A stretch of DNA of 64,000 nucleotides from contig HF998010.1 of assembly GCA_000433015.1 (NCBI GenBank), positions 23,111-87,110 on the forward strand, read 5' to 3'. The notes beneath the pieces are model-generated. The model made no database searches. It was given only the letters and a program-made list of their open reading frames with translations, and was not told where the DNA came from. The stretch is from Firmicutes bacterium CAG:631 (GTDB lineage Bacteria; Bacillota_I; Bacilli_A; RFN20; CAG-631). Below are positions 26,301 through 34,382 of this stretch, in pieces (position 1 is the first letter of the stretch; every line of letters begins with the position of its first letter). The translations under genes were made by a program, and so were the position numbers.

Positions 26301-27850
26301 CTCCATGAAGGCAAAGAAAAAATATTTTCTGGATTATTAAAAACTTTTATAGAATTATCGGTTATACGATTTCCATCATTGTCTGATAAAATATTAGGAG
26401 CAACCTGAGAGTTACGATATTGTTCACAATACAATTCAATCAACTTAGTATTACTTTGATTTTGAACATACTCATCAGCATCCAAATTTATAAGATTAGT
26501 AATCTCTTCATCAGAATAGAAATTAATGCGGTTATCTATTACCATAAAATTTCTAATTCTATTATCGTCGCAATGTTTTAACAAATTAGAAAATGTATTA
26601 GGATTTAAAACACTGCAAAAATCTTTATCCGAATATTTAGGGTCATCATTAATAGATATATACATTCCATTAATAGTCGGAAAAACTTTATATTTTTTTA
26701 CTTTTTCTTTTAATAAATTAGAAAAATCATATTCCTTATCTAAAAAATATAAATCTGTCGCAGGGATTAAAAACTTTAAAGCTTCATAATCACATGACTC
26801 TTTACTATCTGCAATAATAGTTCCTTTTTCAATTATAAAATCAACTAAATATTCAATTAAAATTCGATTGTTATCATTATCCTTTATAAGACTATTTCTT
26901 TCGCTTGTTAGGTCAAATGTTCCATGAATCAAAAATGGAAAAGGCATAGGGATTTCAGTTTTAAAGAAAGAATATAAAACACCATTTTTCCTGATATTTT
27001 CTCTAATAGCAGGATCGGTATTATAAGCAATAACAAGTTCATATTTCTTATCTTCACCGTTAGGTTGTTTTATTGTCCCATTCTTTTCCCAAATTTTCCA
27101 TTCAGTACATTGGTTTTCTTCTTGAATTAAGAATGTATCGTTCTCTTTTATAGCTTCTATATTTCTCGTAATCGCATCAGACTCAATTACGATATTCCTA
27201 ACATGTTTTAAAAATAACAATTCCTCAAATTGAAGTTCTTTTAATTGAGTTTGAATACTGCTGACATATTTTTCTTCACAGCATAAAACAATCGCCGTTG
27301 AATACTTATCATCTAAGAATTCACTAATCTTGGATTCATCCATCAAACTAGCAGAACATAATACAGCAATTCTATCTATTTTATCTAATTCTTCAATATA
27401 TGATTTATCAGAATATTCTTTATAATAGTCATACTTTTCTTTAGCTTTTGCTTCTGAAAAATTGACGCAAAACTCTTTAGTACAGATAGTTACATCATTT
27501 GCCCAGTTCAAAACAGATCTAAAACCTAAACCTTTACAGCCAATTGTATCACTATATTTTGAACTTGCATTTGAATGCATCAATGAAGCAATTCCTCTAG
27601 CATCAAATGGCTTTCCAGTATTTTGAATTATTAGAGTATTACCGATTAACTTAATTTTAACATCAATATCATTACATTCAGCTGTAAAGCAATCATCAGC
27701 ATTTTGCAATAACTCATATAACTGGCGGCCTTTATAGTCGTTTTTTGTTTCATTTTCTTTTTTATAATCTGATATGATTTCAAGAACATTTTCAAGGTAT
27801 TTATTATTTACTTTGTCTATTTCTTTTTTTATTAGTTCAATTTTTGACAT
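23306..27850 (-). CDS. giant GHKL (HSP90/sacsin-like) ATPase with C-terminal DUF3883 nuclease-like domain
   Basis: A 1514-residue protein. The N-terminal GHKL ATPase has the N-box ELLQNADDC (E46, N50, D52), G1-like IIQNTGKPF (74-82) and G2 GCKGLGFRS (104-112). The middle 1200 residues are unrecognised. The C-terminal domain (about 1370-1480) is DUF3883/NOV_C, with GYDMRY (D1419) and YVEVKGS (E1432, K1434), the PD-(D/E)xK-type pattern. This order is that of the NO VEIN-like proteins found near restriction and defence genes. ATP-driven sensing plus nucleic acid cleavage is a reasonable inference. It starts 19 bases after DUF2971. Confidence 0.75.
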   Translation of the reverse strand: MSKIELIKKEIDKVNNKYLENVLEIISDYKKENETKNDYKGRQLYELLQNADDCFTAECNDIDVKIKLIGNTLIIQNTGKPFDARGIASLMHSNASSKYSDTIGCKGLGFRSVLNWANDVTICTKEFCVNFSEAKAKEKYDYYKEYSDKSYIEELDKIDRIAVLCSASLMDESKISEFLDDKYSTAIVLCCEEKYVSSIQTQLKELQFEELLFLKHVRNIVIESDAITRNIEAIKENDTFLIQEENQCTEWKIWEKNGTIKQPNGEDKKYELVIAYNTDPAIRENIRKNGVLYSFFKTEIPMPFPFLIHGTFDLTSERNSLIKDNDNNRILIEYLVDFIIEKGTIIADSKESCDYEALKFLIPATDLYFLDKEYDFSNLLKEKVKKYKVFPTINGMYISINDDPKYSDKDFCSVLNPNTFSNLLKHCDDNRIRNFMVIDNRINFYSDEEITNLINLDADEYVQNQSNTKLIELYCEQYRNSQVAPNILSDNDGNRITDNSIKVFNNPENIFSLPSWSKLRFINKTLENSLRSYWKCNARQMADKLEYFNCDEYSFDRVLRELISQCKEEKDKITSLLNWLFTTWKNNDQKFVSSLTNIDVKAISRKGNIIGCSKCYFGSEYNNIIGERIINNTTNSTFISKPNELGLENESPELVKIFLKQLGVKEYPIIELIELSNEQISDYINYNAKFFSTLHTDRDGSMTHSTFFSQYGRIIKVDAIKDIESILEKSDFNDILYWILNDKDLYSHIISDIEISDDAYMRGWPPNKKEARFVRKSQMKSWLNKVFMEYEWLPTLSNKKVNSYNCTLAQHKLSPIVEVLNVNYESLNSLFNRNCKKDIEALLEKLNVADDIEYLSKEKIYEIMLNLPELDKDYTLGKKIYTQLNLYFKDDRLNKLITDNKKYEEFKKEGKVLAEVNKKYQYLPLKEVYYVGKKVYSDDILDSFPKLALNRRVGDSKVEKMFGVQSILKIGNVEVKDVIEHALNSTYQKEYQKILPYIYAKRIDFDYKNRELNVLKKSKLCLVSQASTVYYIGGEEKKGILKDYEVIYSINDKIAYIKIPEFLQSIDQLKEQTPFINAVSEVITTMIDVDGDKDAFIIILSKHTTKEVEEYFKGNGDETLSIVNLSKERFSTIIDSKEEFWDAISQATNLDINDLMELDVYNTQINYDNLNSDDNYDAFINIFESLKIDIADYNKYAYEPIDLTLHYQNEFISLKNKYRSKYLKYLLKDAIENNGCYEDFDGKRHSYDFFNLSMVNSIHFNIKDSIEDFIGVSLDELDLLDDDYEELLQDLKNIENSSETKKESENNQEEQMPAAPKKNIDYSALNDEIANEDNSITVKGDIVANPINKETRGGHKGKKGKSHSDSSQETKDYNGFVAESKVFNVLNKKIGENGSVEWLSGNAEKANKVEHGDDTLGYDMRYSDSNGIHYVEVKGSSANNIDFTLTKNEFDFAEKHKDSYELWFVPIVNEKPQNPIVLGNILLFENGENFFNNSRFSVEQSEFKVRAKLKESED

Positions 27851-27869
27851 TTAACAAAACCTCCTTGAA

Positions 27870-28811
27870 TCATTCTTCTATAACGCTAAATAAATCATCG
27901 CTAGTTTTTAATTCTAATATCATTACATTTTTATTATTTGCGAGAGTAATTAAATTTTTATATTCTTCTGATGTTTTATCTACCTTACAACCTATATATA
28001 TCTTTGAAATATTGGTAGGCATTTTATATAAACTCAATTCTTCTAACGTAGATACACCTTCGCTATTTGGAGACAAGACACATCTAACCTCTTCTTCATA
28101 TTTCCAATCTAATGATTTAACAATAAATGGTTTAGATATGCATCTTATTAGTCCTTTATCATTAACATCAACTTCTTCATTTGATAGCATATATCCTAGT
28201 ACTCTTCTTGTAGTATCTTCCAAATCAAATTTGCATCTTTTCTTAGAATACTTAACATCCAGGAAATCATTTTCAGGTCTATCAAATTCGATGCAAATTC
28301 CTTTATGCTTATCCCCATAATGCGACCACATTAAAATAGAATCGTATCTTTTACTAAAGCATGATATTAAGGCGTTATTTCGAGCATCTTTTACTTTTCG
28401 AATAATTTCATTAGTAAACTTTTCTTTTAATTCTTCAAAAGAATTTTCACCTTTTTGAGCAGCATATCTAACCACAAATTTAGTTAAAGCCTGAGCTCCG
28501 GGAATAGAATCATAGTACTTATTCCTTTTTGAGACCTTCAAATATAGATTAATACCAAATCTAGCCCACTTCATTATTAGCTTTGTTAAAAAGCCAACTT
28601 TAATATTCTTATTATTTAACAATTTCAAAAATTCTTGAATTAAATAGTATTCAACTACTATAGAAATTGATTTTTCAATATCGCCATCATCAAAATCTAT
28701 AACACTATCAAAAGGGTCATTATAGTTTTGTGGATTATTAAGTGCAACAGCATTACTTTCTAATATCTTGATTGCACTTTCTAATGATGTATACTTGTAT
28801 ATTTTTTCCAC
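27870..28811 (-). CDS. DUF2971-family protein, first gene of the middle operon
   Basis: A 313-residue protein with the family pattern: YKYTSLESAIKILES near the start, LNNPQNYNDPFD at about 24-35, and SCFSKRYDSILMWSHYGDKH with GICIEFD further on. Family members often lie in defence islands but no function is fixed. The start is GTG behind AAGGAGTCATTTA. A -10 box at 28899-28904 precedes it, so this is probably the first gene of a unit running to 19425. Confidence 0.75.
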   Translation of the reverse strand: MEKIYKYTSLESAIKILESNAVALNNPQNYNDPFDSVIDFDDGDIEKSISIVVEYYLIQEFLKLLNNKNIKVGFLTKLIMKWARFGINLYLKVSKRNKYYDSIPGAQALTKFVVRYAAQKGENSFEELKEKFTNEIIRKVKDARNNALISCFSKRYDSILMWSHYGDKHKGICIEFDRPENDFLDVKYSKKRCKFDLEDTTRRVLGYMLSNEEVDVNDKGLIRCISKPFIVKSLDWKYEEEVRCVLSPNSEGVSTLEELSLYKMPTNISKIYIGCKVDKTSEEYKNLITLANNKNVMILELKTSDDLFSVIEE

Positions 28812-28898
28812 ACTAAATGACTCCTTTCTTTTATTTTGGAATTATTTTAATCATTTCTCTAAAAATTAACAAAAAAAGAAATTAAAAACGTTACACAT

Positions 28899-28904
28899 AT
28901 TATA
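28899..28904 (-). promoter_or_regulatory. promoter -10 box of the middle operon
   Basis: TATAAT on the minus strand 88 bases before the GTG of DUF2971. It overlaps the stop codon of the truncated DUF262 frame, so the deletion that removed DUF262 ended at this promoter. A -35-like TTATAA lies at about 28916-28921 with short spacing. Confidence 0.5.
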
Positions 28905-29151
28905 TCACAATTCCATTATAACTTCTTCTATTTAGAAGAAAAAACTTACTATAATTTTGTTTTAAGGCTGTATCAGTAATTTCCCAAAACATAAATGAAT
29001 TGATTGGGTAATTACGAAGAATACTATCGAATAAGGTCTCAATTTGTTCTGGTCTCCATACAAATTTTCTTTGAATTGCAGGAAGAACGTAATTATTTGA
29101 AGCTATCTTATTCATAGCTTCTCTAACAGTTATCGAATTATATTTGCCCAT
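28900..29151 (-). pseudogene. truncated DUF262 (GmrSD-type) protein
   Basis: An 83-codon frame with the start of the DUF262 fold: SNNYVLPAIQRKFVWRPEQI then IETLFDSILRNYPINSFMFW. Intact members run to 350-700 residues with a catalytic DGQQR motif after this point, but the frame here ends shortly after (NGIVI) and no DGQQR is found downstream. It starts 5 bases after the zinc-ribbon/SAP gene, so it was the last gene of that operon. GmrSD proteins act against modified DNA; this one is surely inactive. Confidence 0.75.
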
Positions 29152-29156
29152 ACTCT

Positions 29157-30479
29157 TTAGAACCCATATAAATCCTTTCTAATCTTAGCTAAGTTTTCAG
29201 TTAACGCTCCAATAATTTTTTTCTTAGTTTCCTTATCAAATTTATCGTTGATAATTAGCTCAACTATCTGCTTAAAAAGATTAGCAGGACAAGCATTAAA
29301 TGGGAGTTTGTATTCAGTAACTTTGTTGATTAGATCTTCATCTATATATGGTGCTAATTTTTTAATTTCTTCAGTAACATCGTCACTAATTTCGATTTTC
29401 CAAAAGTGCCAATTTTCCTTAGGAACTTTAACTTCTTTAAATTCCTTCCAGTTAGTATTATTTAATTGTGCGCCACTCAATTCAATTATCAAGACTCTCA
29501 AAAAATACTCAGACGCCTTTTTAAATTTATTGTTTCTCAAATAATATTTTCCTATCCAATGAAGATGTGAAGTCCCTAAATAAAAATCATCATGTCTCCA
29601 TTCTGCCTTATGATATTGGAAGTTTATATCATCAAGAGATTTTGTCTCTCTCAACTTTAAAAATTCACTGTAGTTGATATTGCTATCATGCAACTCGAAA
29701 CAATACTCAATTTCAAATTTATGCTCTTTTTTAAATTCGTCTACCTTTTCAGATAATTCATATATGTCGTAACCAAAATAACTCTTTAATTGATCAAAGG
29801 ATAACAATTGACTAAGTTGTTCAATAAGAGCATCTTTTTTACCTTTAATTTGCAAATTGAACGCTTTTGAAACTTCTTTTAATTCAGAGACTTTTAATCT
29901 ATTCAAATATAATAAAGGGTCGTTTCCTTTTTTATAAAACCCTTTAGAAAATAGTTCTTCATGAAGTTTTCTAACCTCATTTATATTATTTACACCAGCA
30001 CGCGTAAATTCGAACCAAACATAATTTAGTTTATCTCTATTTTCAGGAGCTTCTATAACTGGATATTTATTAAAAAACAACAAATAAGCGTATGTTTCAT
30101 CATATGCTGCATCGAAAGGATTATTTTCGCTTACTTCTGTTGTAATGGTTACCTTAATTGTTCCATTTTCGGTTTCGTGTTCTGTTTCGACAACACGAAT
30201 TTTTTCTTGTTTATCTTTTTCGATAAAATCTTTATTTGCATCCTTATCAAAATCAATAAGTTCACCGCATTTAGGGCAAAAACCATCAAGAAGTTTTGTT
30301 CCACATTTTCGGCAAAACATGCTTTTTTCTTCAACTGTTATTTCTTTAGCTGAAGCAGCGAACTCTTGCGTACTTAAACTGTGTGCGGTCGAAGTATTTT
30401 CTGCCTGTGTTTCACCTACTTCTTTCGTTAATATCGCTTCTTTTTTCTTTTTTCTTTTAAAAAAATCAAAAATACTCAT
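29157..30479 (-). CDS. zinc-ribbon and SAP-domain protein of the right operon
   Basis: A 440-residue protein. After a basic N-terminus (FFKRKKKKE) a double CxxC zinc ribbon lies at C56, C59, C68 and C71, and a SAP-like helical DNA-binding motif at about 192-227 (LNRLKVSELKEVSKAFNLQI then GKKDALIEQLSQLL). The C-terminal 200 residues are helical with one TPR-like stretch (YYLRNNKFKKASEYFLRVLI). A DNA-binding role is inferred from ribbon plus SAP. It lies 15 bases after the coiled-coil membrane protein and 5 before the DUF262 stub. Confidence 0.5.
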   Translation of the reverse strand: MSIFDFFKRKKKKEAILTKEVGETQAENTSTAHSLSTQEFAASAKEITVEEKSMFCRKCGTKLLDGFCPKCGELIDFDKDANKDFIEKDKQEKIRVVETEHETENGTIKVTITTEVSENNPFDAAYDETYAYLLFFNKYPVIEAPENRDKLNYVWFEFTRAGVNNINEVRKLHEELFSKGFYKKGNDPLLYLNRLKVSELKEVSKAFNLQIKGKKDALIEQLSQLLSFDQLKSYFGYDIYELSEKVDEFKKEHKFEIEYCFELHDSNINYSEFLKLRETKSLDDINFQYHKAEWRHDDFYLGTSHLHWIGKYYLRNNKFKKASEYFLRVLIIELSGAQLNNTNWKEFKEVKVPKENWHFWKIEISDDVTEEIKKLAPYIDEDLINKVTEYKLPFNACPANLFKQIVELIINDKFDKETKKKIIGALTENLAKIRKDLYGF

Positions 30480-30494
30480 AATTACCCCCTTTTT

Positions 30495-32063
30495 TTAAAT
30501 TAATAAAACGCACAATGTTACTATTAGCGAGATAATGACAACACCTAATGCAATCAATAATCCAATATATAATCTCTTATTTTTAACAGTGCCGTCATTA
30601 GAAAGATTTTTAATTTCTACCAAAAGACTATCATCAAATGAAATTGGCTTTTTAACCTCGAAAATATTCTTTTTGTTTTCTTTACTGTAAATATAGTTAT
30701 AACTTTCATCATACAATTTTTTAATTTTATCCTTGGTTTCCTTATCCAAAGATCCTAAATATTTACGTGCAGATTTAAAAAGTGATAATGATATGCCGTA
30801 ATATGTTTTCGCACCATCTAATTCTTTAATATTCGTGTTTTCTCTTATAAGAATTAAAGCATTAACAGTGTATAATAGTGGAATTCTATCCTTGTTGCTA
30901 ATAATAGTTTTATTGAAAGAATTTGCCAAGCAATTGTAATAATTTACTTCTTCTTTTTCTTTTATCAGTAATTCATTTATATTTTTAATAAAATTAGTAT
31001 AACCCAAATCATCAATAATGTACTTAAGCAAGTTTTCAAACACATCAATATTATCTTCAGTTATTAAAGATAAAATTTTTTGTATGAATTTTCTCCTTAA
31101 ATTTTCGTCTTTTATAGCAGGTCTTAAATCAGAAATGGCTCTAATGAAATTATCTTTTTCAGTATTATTCCCTTTTAACAAGAAATAATCTAATTTAGAT
31201 AACAGATCATTGGATTTACGTTTCAGTATTTCATTCTCTATGTCAACATCTTTCAATAAATAAGAATCGTCCATTAGCGATACGAAATTAGAATAAGAAA
31301 ATTCGTTAAAATATTTATTAGCTAAAGAATTGTAGATTTCACAAAAAACGTTATAAATTTTATTAACTTTCGCGTTATTAACTTTATCGTTTGGAATATT
31401 ATCTTTTAAAATTAAGCATTTCTTTAAGTAATTATATTTTGTTAAATCATTAAGTTCAGTTTTCTCGATTAATAAATATAAATGCTCAAAGCAAAGATAT
31501 GAGGCATATTTCAAATGCTCTCTAGCATTATGTTTATAGCAGAAACTAACATAATCAGTAAAAACCCAAGTATCACTACTACTCAAACTACTTATCTTAG
31601 ATTTTGCAAGTGCTTGATATGAATTTGCTTTTAATAGTAAAAAATAAGAGTAAGTATCATTATCGGTTTTAAATAGCTCTTCATTAAAACCTATAATAGC
31701 ACCAAAATTTTGACTTCGATAGTTTTCATTAGCTTGTAATAACTTTCCCAAAATTAAATTGTATGATGTATAAATTTGATTAATTTCTTTTGCTCCATCT
31801 CTTAACCTAGAAAATGATTTATCATATTCGGTTTTTATTTCACTATAAGTAGAATTGAATGTATTTTCTATTTTTCTCTTTGCGTATTTAAAAATAGATT
31901 TTATTCTACTATCTACAGCTTTTTCCCCATATTTGGATTGATCAAACTCTAATTTTTCGATTTTAGAACTTATATCAGTTTGGCGTGATAGATGTTTTTC
32001 ATATTCTTTTTGAAGATTTTTGACTTCTCGCTCAAGATTTTTGAAATCGTATGTACTACTCAT
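30495..32063 (-). CDS. coiled-coil protein with C-terminal membrane anchor
   Basis: A 522-residue protein. Residues 5-110 form a coiled coil (EREVKNLQKEYEKHLSRQTD onward); the middle is helical and repeat-like; the last 25 residues are one transmembrane segment (IGLLIALGVVIISLIVTLCV) ending at the C-terminus, as in tail-anchored proteins. No family was recognised. It is the third gene of a five-gene unit (12 bases after the preceding one). Confidence 0.45.
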   Translation of the reverse strand: MSSTYDFKNLEREVKNLQKEYEKHLSRQTDISSKIEKLEFDQSKYGEKAVDSRIKSIFKYAKRKIENTFNSTYSEIKTEYDKSFSRLRDGAKEINQIYTSYNLILGKLLQANENYRSQNFGAIIGFNEELFKTDNDTYSYFLLLKANSYQALAKSKISSLSSSDTWVFTDYVSFCYKHNAREHLKYASYLCFEHLYLLIEKTELNDLTKYNYLKKCLILKDNIPNDKVNNAKVNKIYNVFCEIYNSLANKYFNEFSYSNFVSLMDDSYLLKDVDIENEILKRKSNDLLSKLDYFLLKGNNTEKDNFIRAISDLRPAIKDENLRRKFIQKILSLITEDNIDVFENLLKYIIDDLGYTNFIKNINELLIKEKEEVNYYNCLANSFNKTIISNKDRIPLLYTVNALILIRENTNIKELDGAKTYYGISLSLFKSARKYLGSLDKETKDKIKKLYDESYNYIYSKENKKNIFEVKKPISFDDSLLVEIKNLSNDGTVKNKRLYIGLLIALGVVIISLIVTLCVLLI

Positions 32064-32075
32064 TTTATCACCCGC

Positions 32076-33284
32076 CTAATTAATTCTTTTAAAACCTAAA
32101 TCACTACACTTTATAAAATCATCAGGATGCTTATACGAAACCATCATTATTTTTGCGGCCGTTGGCACATCATAAAAAGATTCTTTTAGAGTATTAGATA
32201 AGAGTAAGGTATACTTAGAATTTTCAAATTTATGTATTAAAGTCAATTCATCGTATTGCAACGTAGTATTTAGTTCTACTATTTTCCTTGTCGATAGTCG
32301 CGGATCTATAGTTAATTTATCAAAAGAATCTCTACTTAAATAATGTGAATGTGCCATACTCCAACCAGATACTAACAAGAAAAACTTACCAAACAATAAA
32401 TCGAGAGATTCATCTTTGTTATCTTCTAAAAATTCCAATAACAAATCAGTATCATTTAAAATGTCAAAAAAGTCTTTGTTAGCTAAATCATCTTTATATT
32501 TGGCATACATAGCACCTAAAAGAATTTTATTCTTATCAACGCTATTTCCAGCAAATTTAATACCTTCATTTAATTGAGACAAATTTAAGTTATACATAAA
32601 ATGCCTATTGATAAATAATTGTTTAATTTCATCATTGTCTAATGGAGTATTTTTTCTAATGATAATTTTTTTCTTAGGTATATCCTTTTCCGTTGTCTCA
32701 TTTGCTAAAATTTCATCAATATTAGAAATGAGATTTTGCTGATAAGACCTTTCTTCATAAGTTACTACTTTATTTGATTCATCGTTTTCTTCTAACAATG
32801 CCTTATTATTTATAGTTTCGTCAACTATATCAGCAACATCATCTTTCTCATCTTCAACATTCTCATTTTCATTAACAATTGGAAATACGAATAAATCATG
32901 GTCATCACTTAGCGAAATGCTATTAGAAATATCTATATCACTTAATTTGCCAATATTAGAAAAAAGTTCATCGAATTTCTTTCTGTAATTAGAATTTAAC
33001 TCGTTTATTTTACTATTCAATAAATCAACATTTTTAGAAAATAAATCATTTATTCCTTCTTTCCTAAAAAAAATACCACTTCCGTTAGTTAACTCTCTAA
33101 TTGCCCTTTCAACATACTTTTGACTTTGGTTTGCATCATCAGAATATTGTTTAATTTTTCTATACAAACGTGAATAATCAAAAGAGTTTTTACTAGTTAA
33201 ATTTTCAATATCACTTAAAACTTCATTTATCTCTTCTATTGATTCATTTATTTGTCGTAATTCATAATCAGAAAGTTCTGGCAT
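32076..33284 (-). CDS. acidic coiled-coil protein of unknown function
   Basis: A 402-residue protein with an N-terminal coiled coil (about 1-60, and 75-115), a very acidic linker (NENENVEDEKDDVADIVD) and a compact C-terminal part from about 210, with a Trp-, His- and Ser-containing stretch (FFLLVSGWSMAHSHYL) and no recognised domain. It starts one base after the 119-residue coiled-coil gene, so the two are translated together. The gene sits in an operon with a zinc-ribbon/SAP protein. Confidence 0.4.
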   Translation of the reverse strand: MPELSDYELRQINESIEEINEVLSDIENLTSKNSFDYSRLYRKIKQYSDDANQSQKYVERAIRELTNGSGIFFRKEGINDLFSKNVDLLNSKINELNSNYRKKFDELFSNIGKLSDIDISNSISLSDDHDLFVFPIVNENENVEDEKDDVADIVDETINNKALLEENDESNKVVTYEERSYQQNLISNIDEILANETTEKDIPKKKIIIRKNTPLDNDEIKQLFINRHFMYNLNLSQLNEGIKFAGNSVDKNKILLGAMYAKYKDDLANKDFFDILNDTDLLLEFLEDNKDESLDLLFGKFFLLVSGWSMAHSHYLSRDSFDKLTIDPRLSTRKIVELNTTLQYDELTLIHKFENSKYTLLLSNTLKESFYDVPTAAKIMMVSYKHPDDFIKCSDLGFKRIN

Positions 33285-33285
33285 T

Positions 33286-33645
33286 CTATAGAACCCCCTT
33301 TACAACAAATTGGCACTTAATTTTAGATTTGAATTCAGTCTCTAAAGATTTTTTCTTCGCATCTATTTCTTTTAAATATGTTTCTTCCATCTCTTTAAGC
33401 ATTTCATTTTGAGAGGTTTTATATTCACGCAAGTTTTTTTCAAAGTTTGAAATAAGATTATTTACTTCCTTTTCTATATTTACTAAGGTTTGATTTATAC
33501 TTTCTTCCACTTTTCCTACATTAGAAGAATAAAAACGTTCCAAATCTTTAATTTGTGAGTTTCCTTTTTCTATAATGCTTTTAATTTTCCATCTAGTATC
33601 ATCGTAAGATTTCTTTAGATCTCTTAATTCTCTATCTAAATTCAC
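33286..33645 (-). CDS. small coiled-coil protein, first gene of the right operon
   Basis: A 119-residue protein that is almost wholly one coiled coil (heptads throughout 1-105, with few prolines), ending in a short basic and hydrophobic tail. The start is GTG behind GGTGGTGG. A -10 box lies at 33668-33673. It probably scaffolds the next product, with which it is closely spaced. No family was recognised. Confidence 0.45.
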   Translation of the reverse strand: MNLDRELRDLKKSYDDTRWKIKSIIEKGNSQIKDLERFYSSNVGKVEESINQTLVNIEKEVNNLISNFEKNLREYKTSQNEMLKEMEETYLKEIDAKKKSLETEFKSKIKCQFVVKGVL

Positions 33646-33667
33646 AAAACCACCACCAATTTAGTGA

Positions 33668-33673
33668 ATTATA
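33668..33673 (-). promoter_or_regulatory. -10 box of the right operon
   Basis: TATAAT within ATGATATAATTC on the minus strand, 23 bases before the GTG start; a -35-like TAGAAA lies 17 bases further upstream. Confidence 0.5.
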
Positions 33674-33722
33674 TCATAAAAGTATGATTTTTTCTATTAT
33701 AAAACGCAAAAAGACCAAGGAA

Positions 33723-34168
33723 TCACTCCTCAGCCTTTATCGTTGTTTCAAACCCGCTATAGAACTTGAATGTTATTGATTTGTCTTTATGCACTATCGC
33801 TTTTTCTAGGTTGAAATTGAATATTGCTTCATCAAAATCAGTAATCAGTTCGCCTTTTTTAAAGTTTCGATGAATGAATTAATATTGCTTTCTTTTAGTT
33901 TTCTTTCTTCTTTTTGACTAATTAAATTTTTATATTCAGATTCCTTGTTTTTATATTTATCTTCAAGTTCTGCATACTTTTTTCGCCAAATCGACTGATC
34001 TTGTTAAGTCTTTGTGTTCATTTTAACGAGAAGATTAAATTCATTATGTATCTCTTCTTTTTCTTTCACTAGCTTATTTAACTCACCATCTATTTTAAAA
34101 ACATCAGTAATCAGCTCTAAATCTCCAACAAGAATGAGTTCCAAATATGATAAGTTTATGTTGATTTT
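33723..34168 (-). pseudogene. large serine recombinase, C-terminal remnant
   Basis: Read on the minus strand the sequence shows the coiled coil and end of a serine integrase: KIDGELNKLVKEKEEIHNEF, later YAELEDKYKNKESEYKN, then LITDFDEAIFNFNLEKAIVH and ITFKFYSGFETTI. It is broken by an in-frame TAA after MNTKT (at about 34015), a one-base loss in a run of A after SFIETLK, and a TAG at the upstream edge. The catalytic N-terminal part is missing. It probably moved the island in the past and is now dead. Confidence 0.75.
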
Positions 34169-34172
34169 CTAG

Positions 34173-34342
34173 GGGTGTGCAAGGGACTTATTCAATAGCC
34201 TTACGCCGTGTAAAAATTCCTACACCGTGTAAACTTGGCTCTAAAAAATGATATATTTCCTTCCGTTTTCATTAAGTTGCTACACGGCGTAATTTTAAAA
34301 AGTGCGTATTTATCGGATAAAACAAAAAAAGTCTGCACACCC
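34173..34342. repeat. nested inverted repeats at the island border
   Basis: Three perfect or near-perfect copies of one motif: TTACGCCGTGTA (34201-34212), its perfect inverse TACACGGCGTAA (34281-34292), and TACACCGTGTAA (34221-34232). An outer pair GGGTGTGCA (34173-34181) and TGCACACCC (34334-34342) surrounds them. The stretch of about 214 bases between the recombinase remnant and tRNA-Ser has no convincing gene on either strand. It may be the recombinase attachment site or a regulatory element. Confidence 0.6.
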
Positions 34343-34368
34343 TTAGAAGTTCTAAGTTTGTATCAGAC
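34324..34368 (-). terminator. terminator of tRNA-Ser
   Basis: On the minus strand GTCTG and CAGAC enclose an inner hairpin CTTAGAACTTCTAAG and are followed by TTTTTTT. It lies 14 bases past the 3' end of the tRNA gene. Confidence 0.7.
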
Positions 34369-34382
34369 ATGTCGTACAAATA

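Noticed and set aside
10822-34168. Complete prophage
   Set aside because: No capsid, portal, terminase, tail or lysis gene was seen, so the region is called an accessory island. The nucleotide genes could still be phage-derived.
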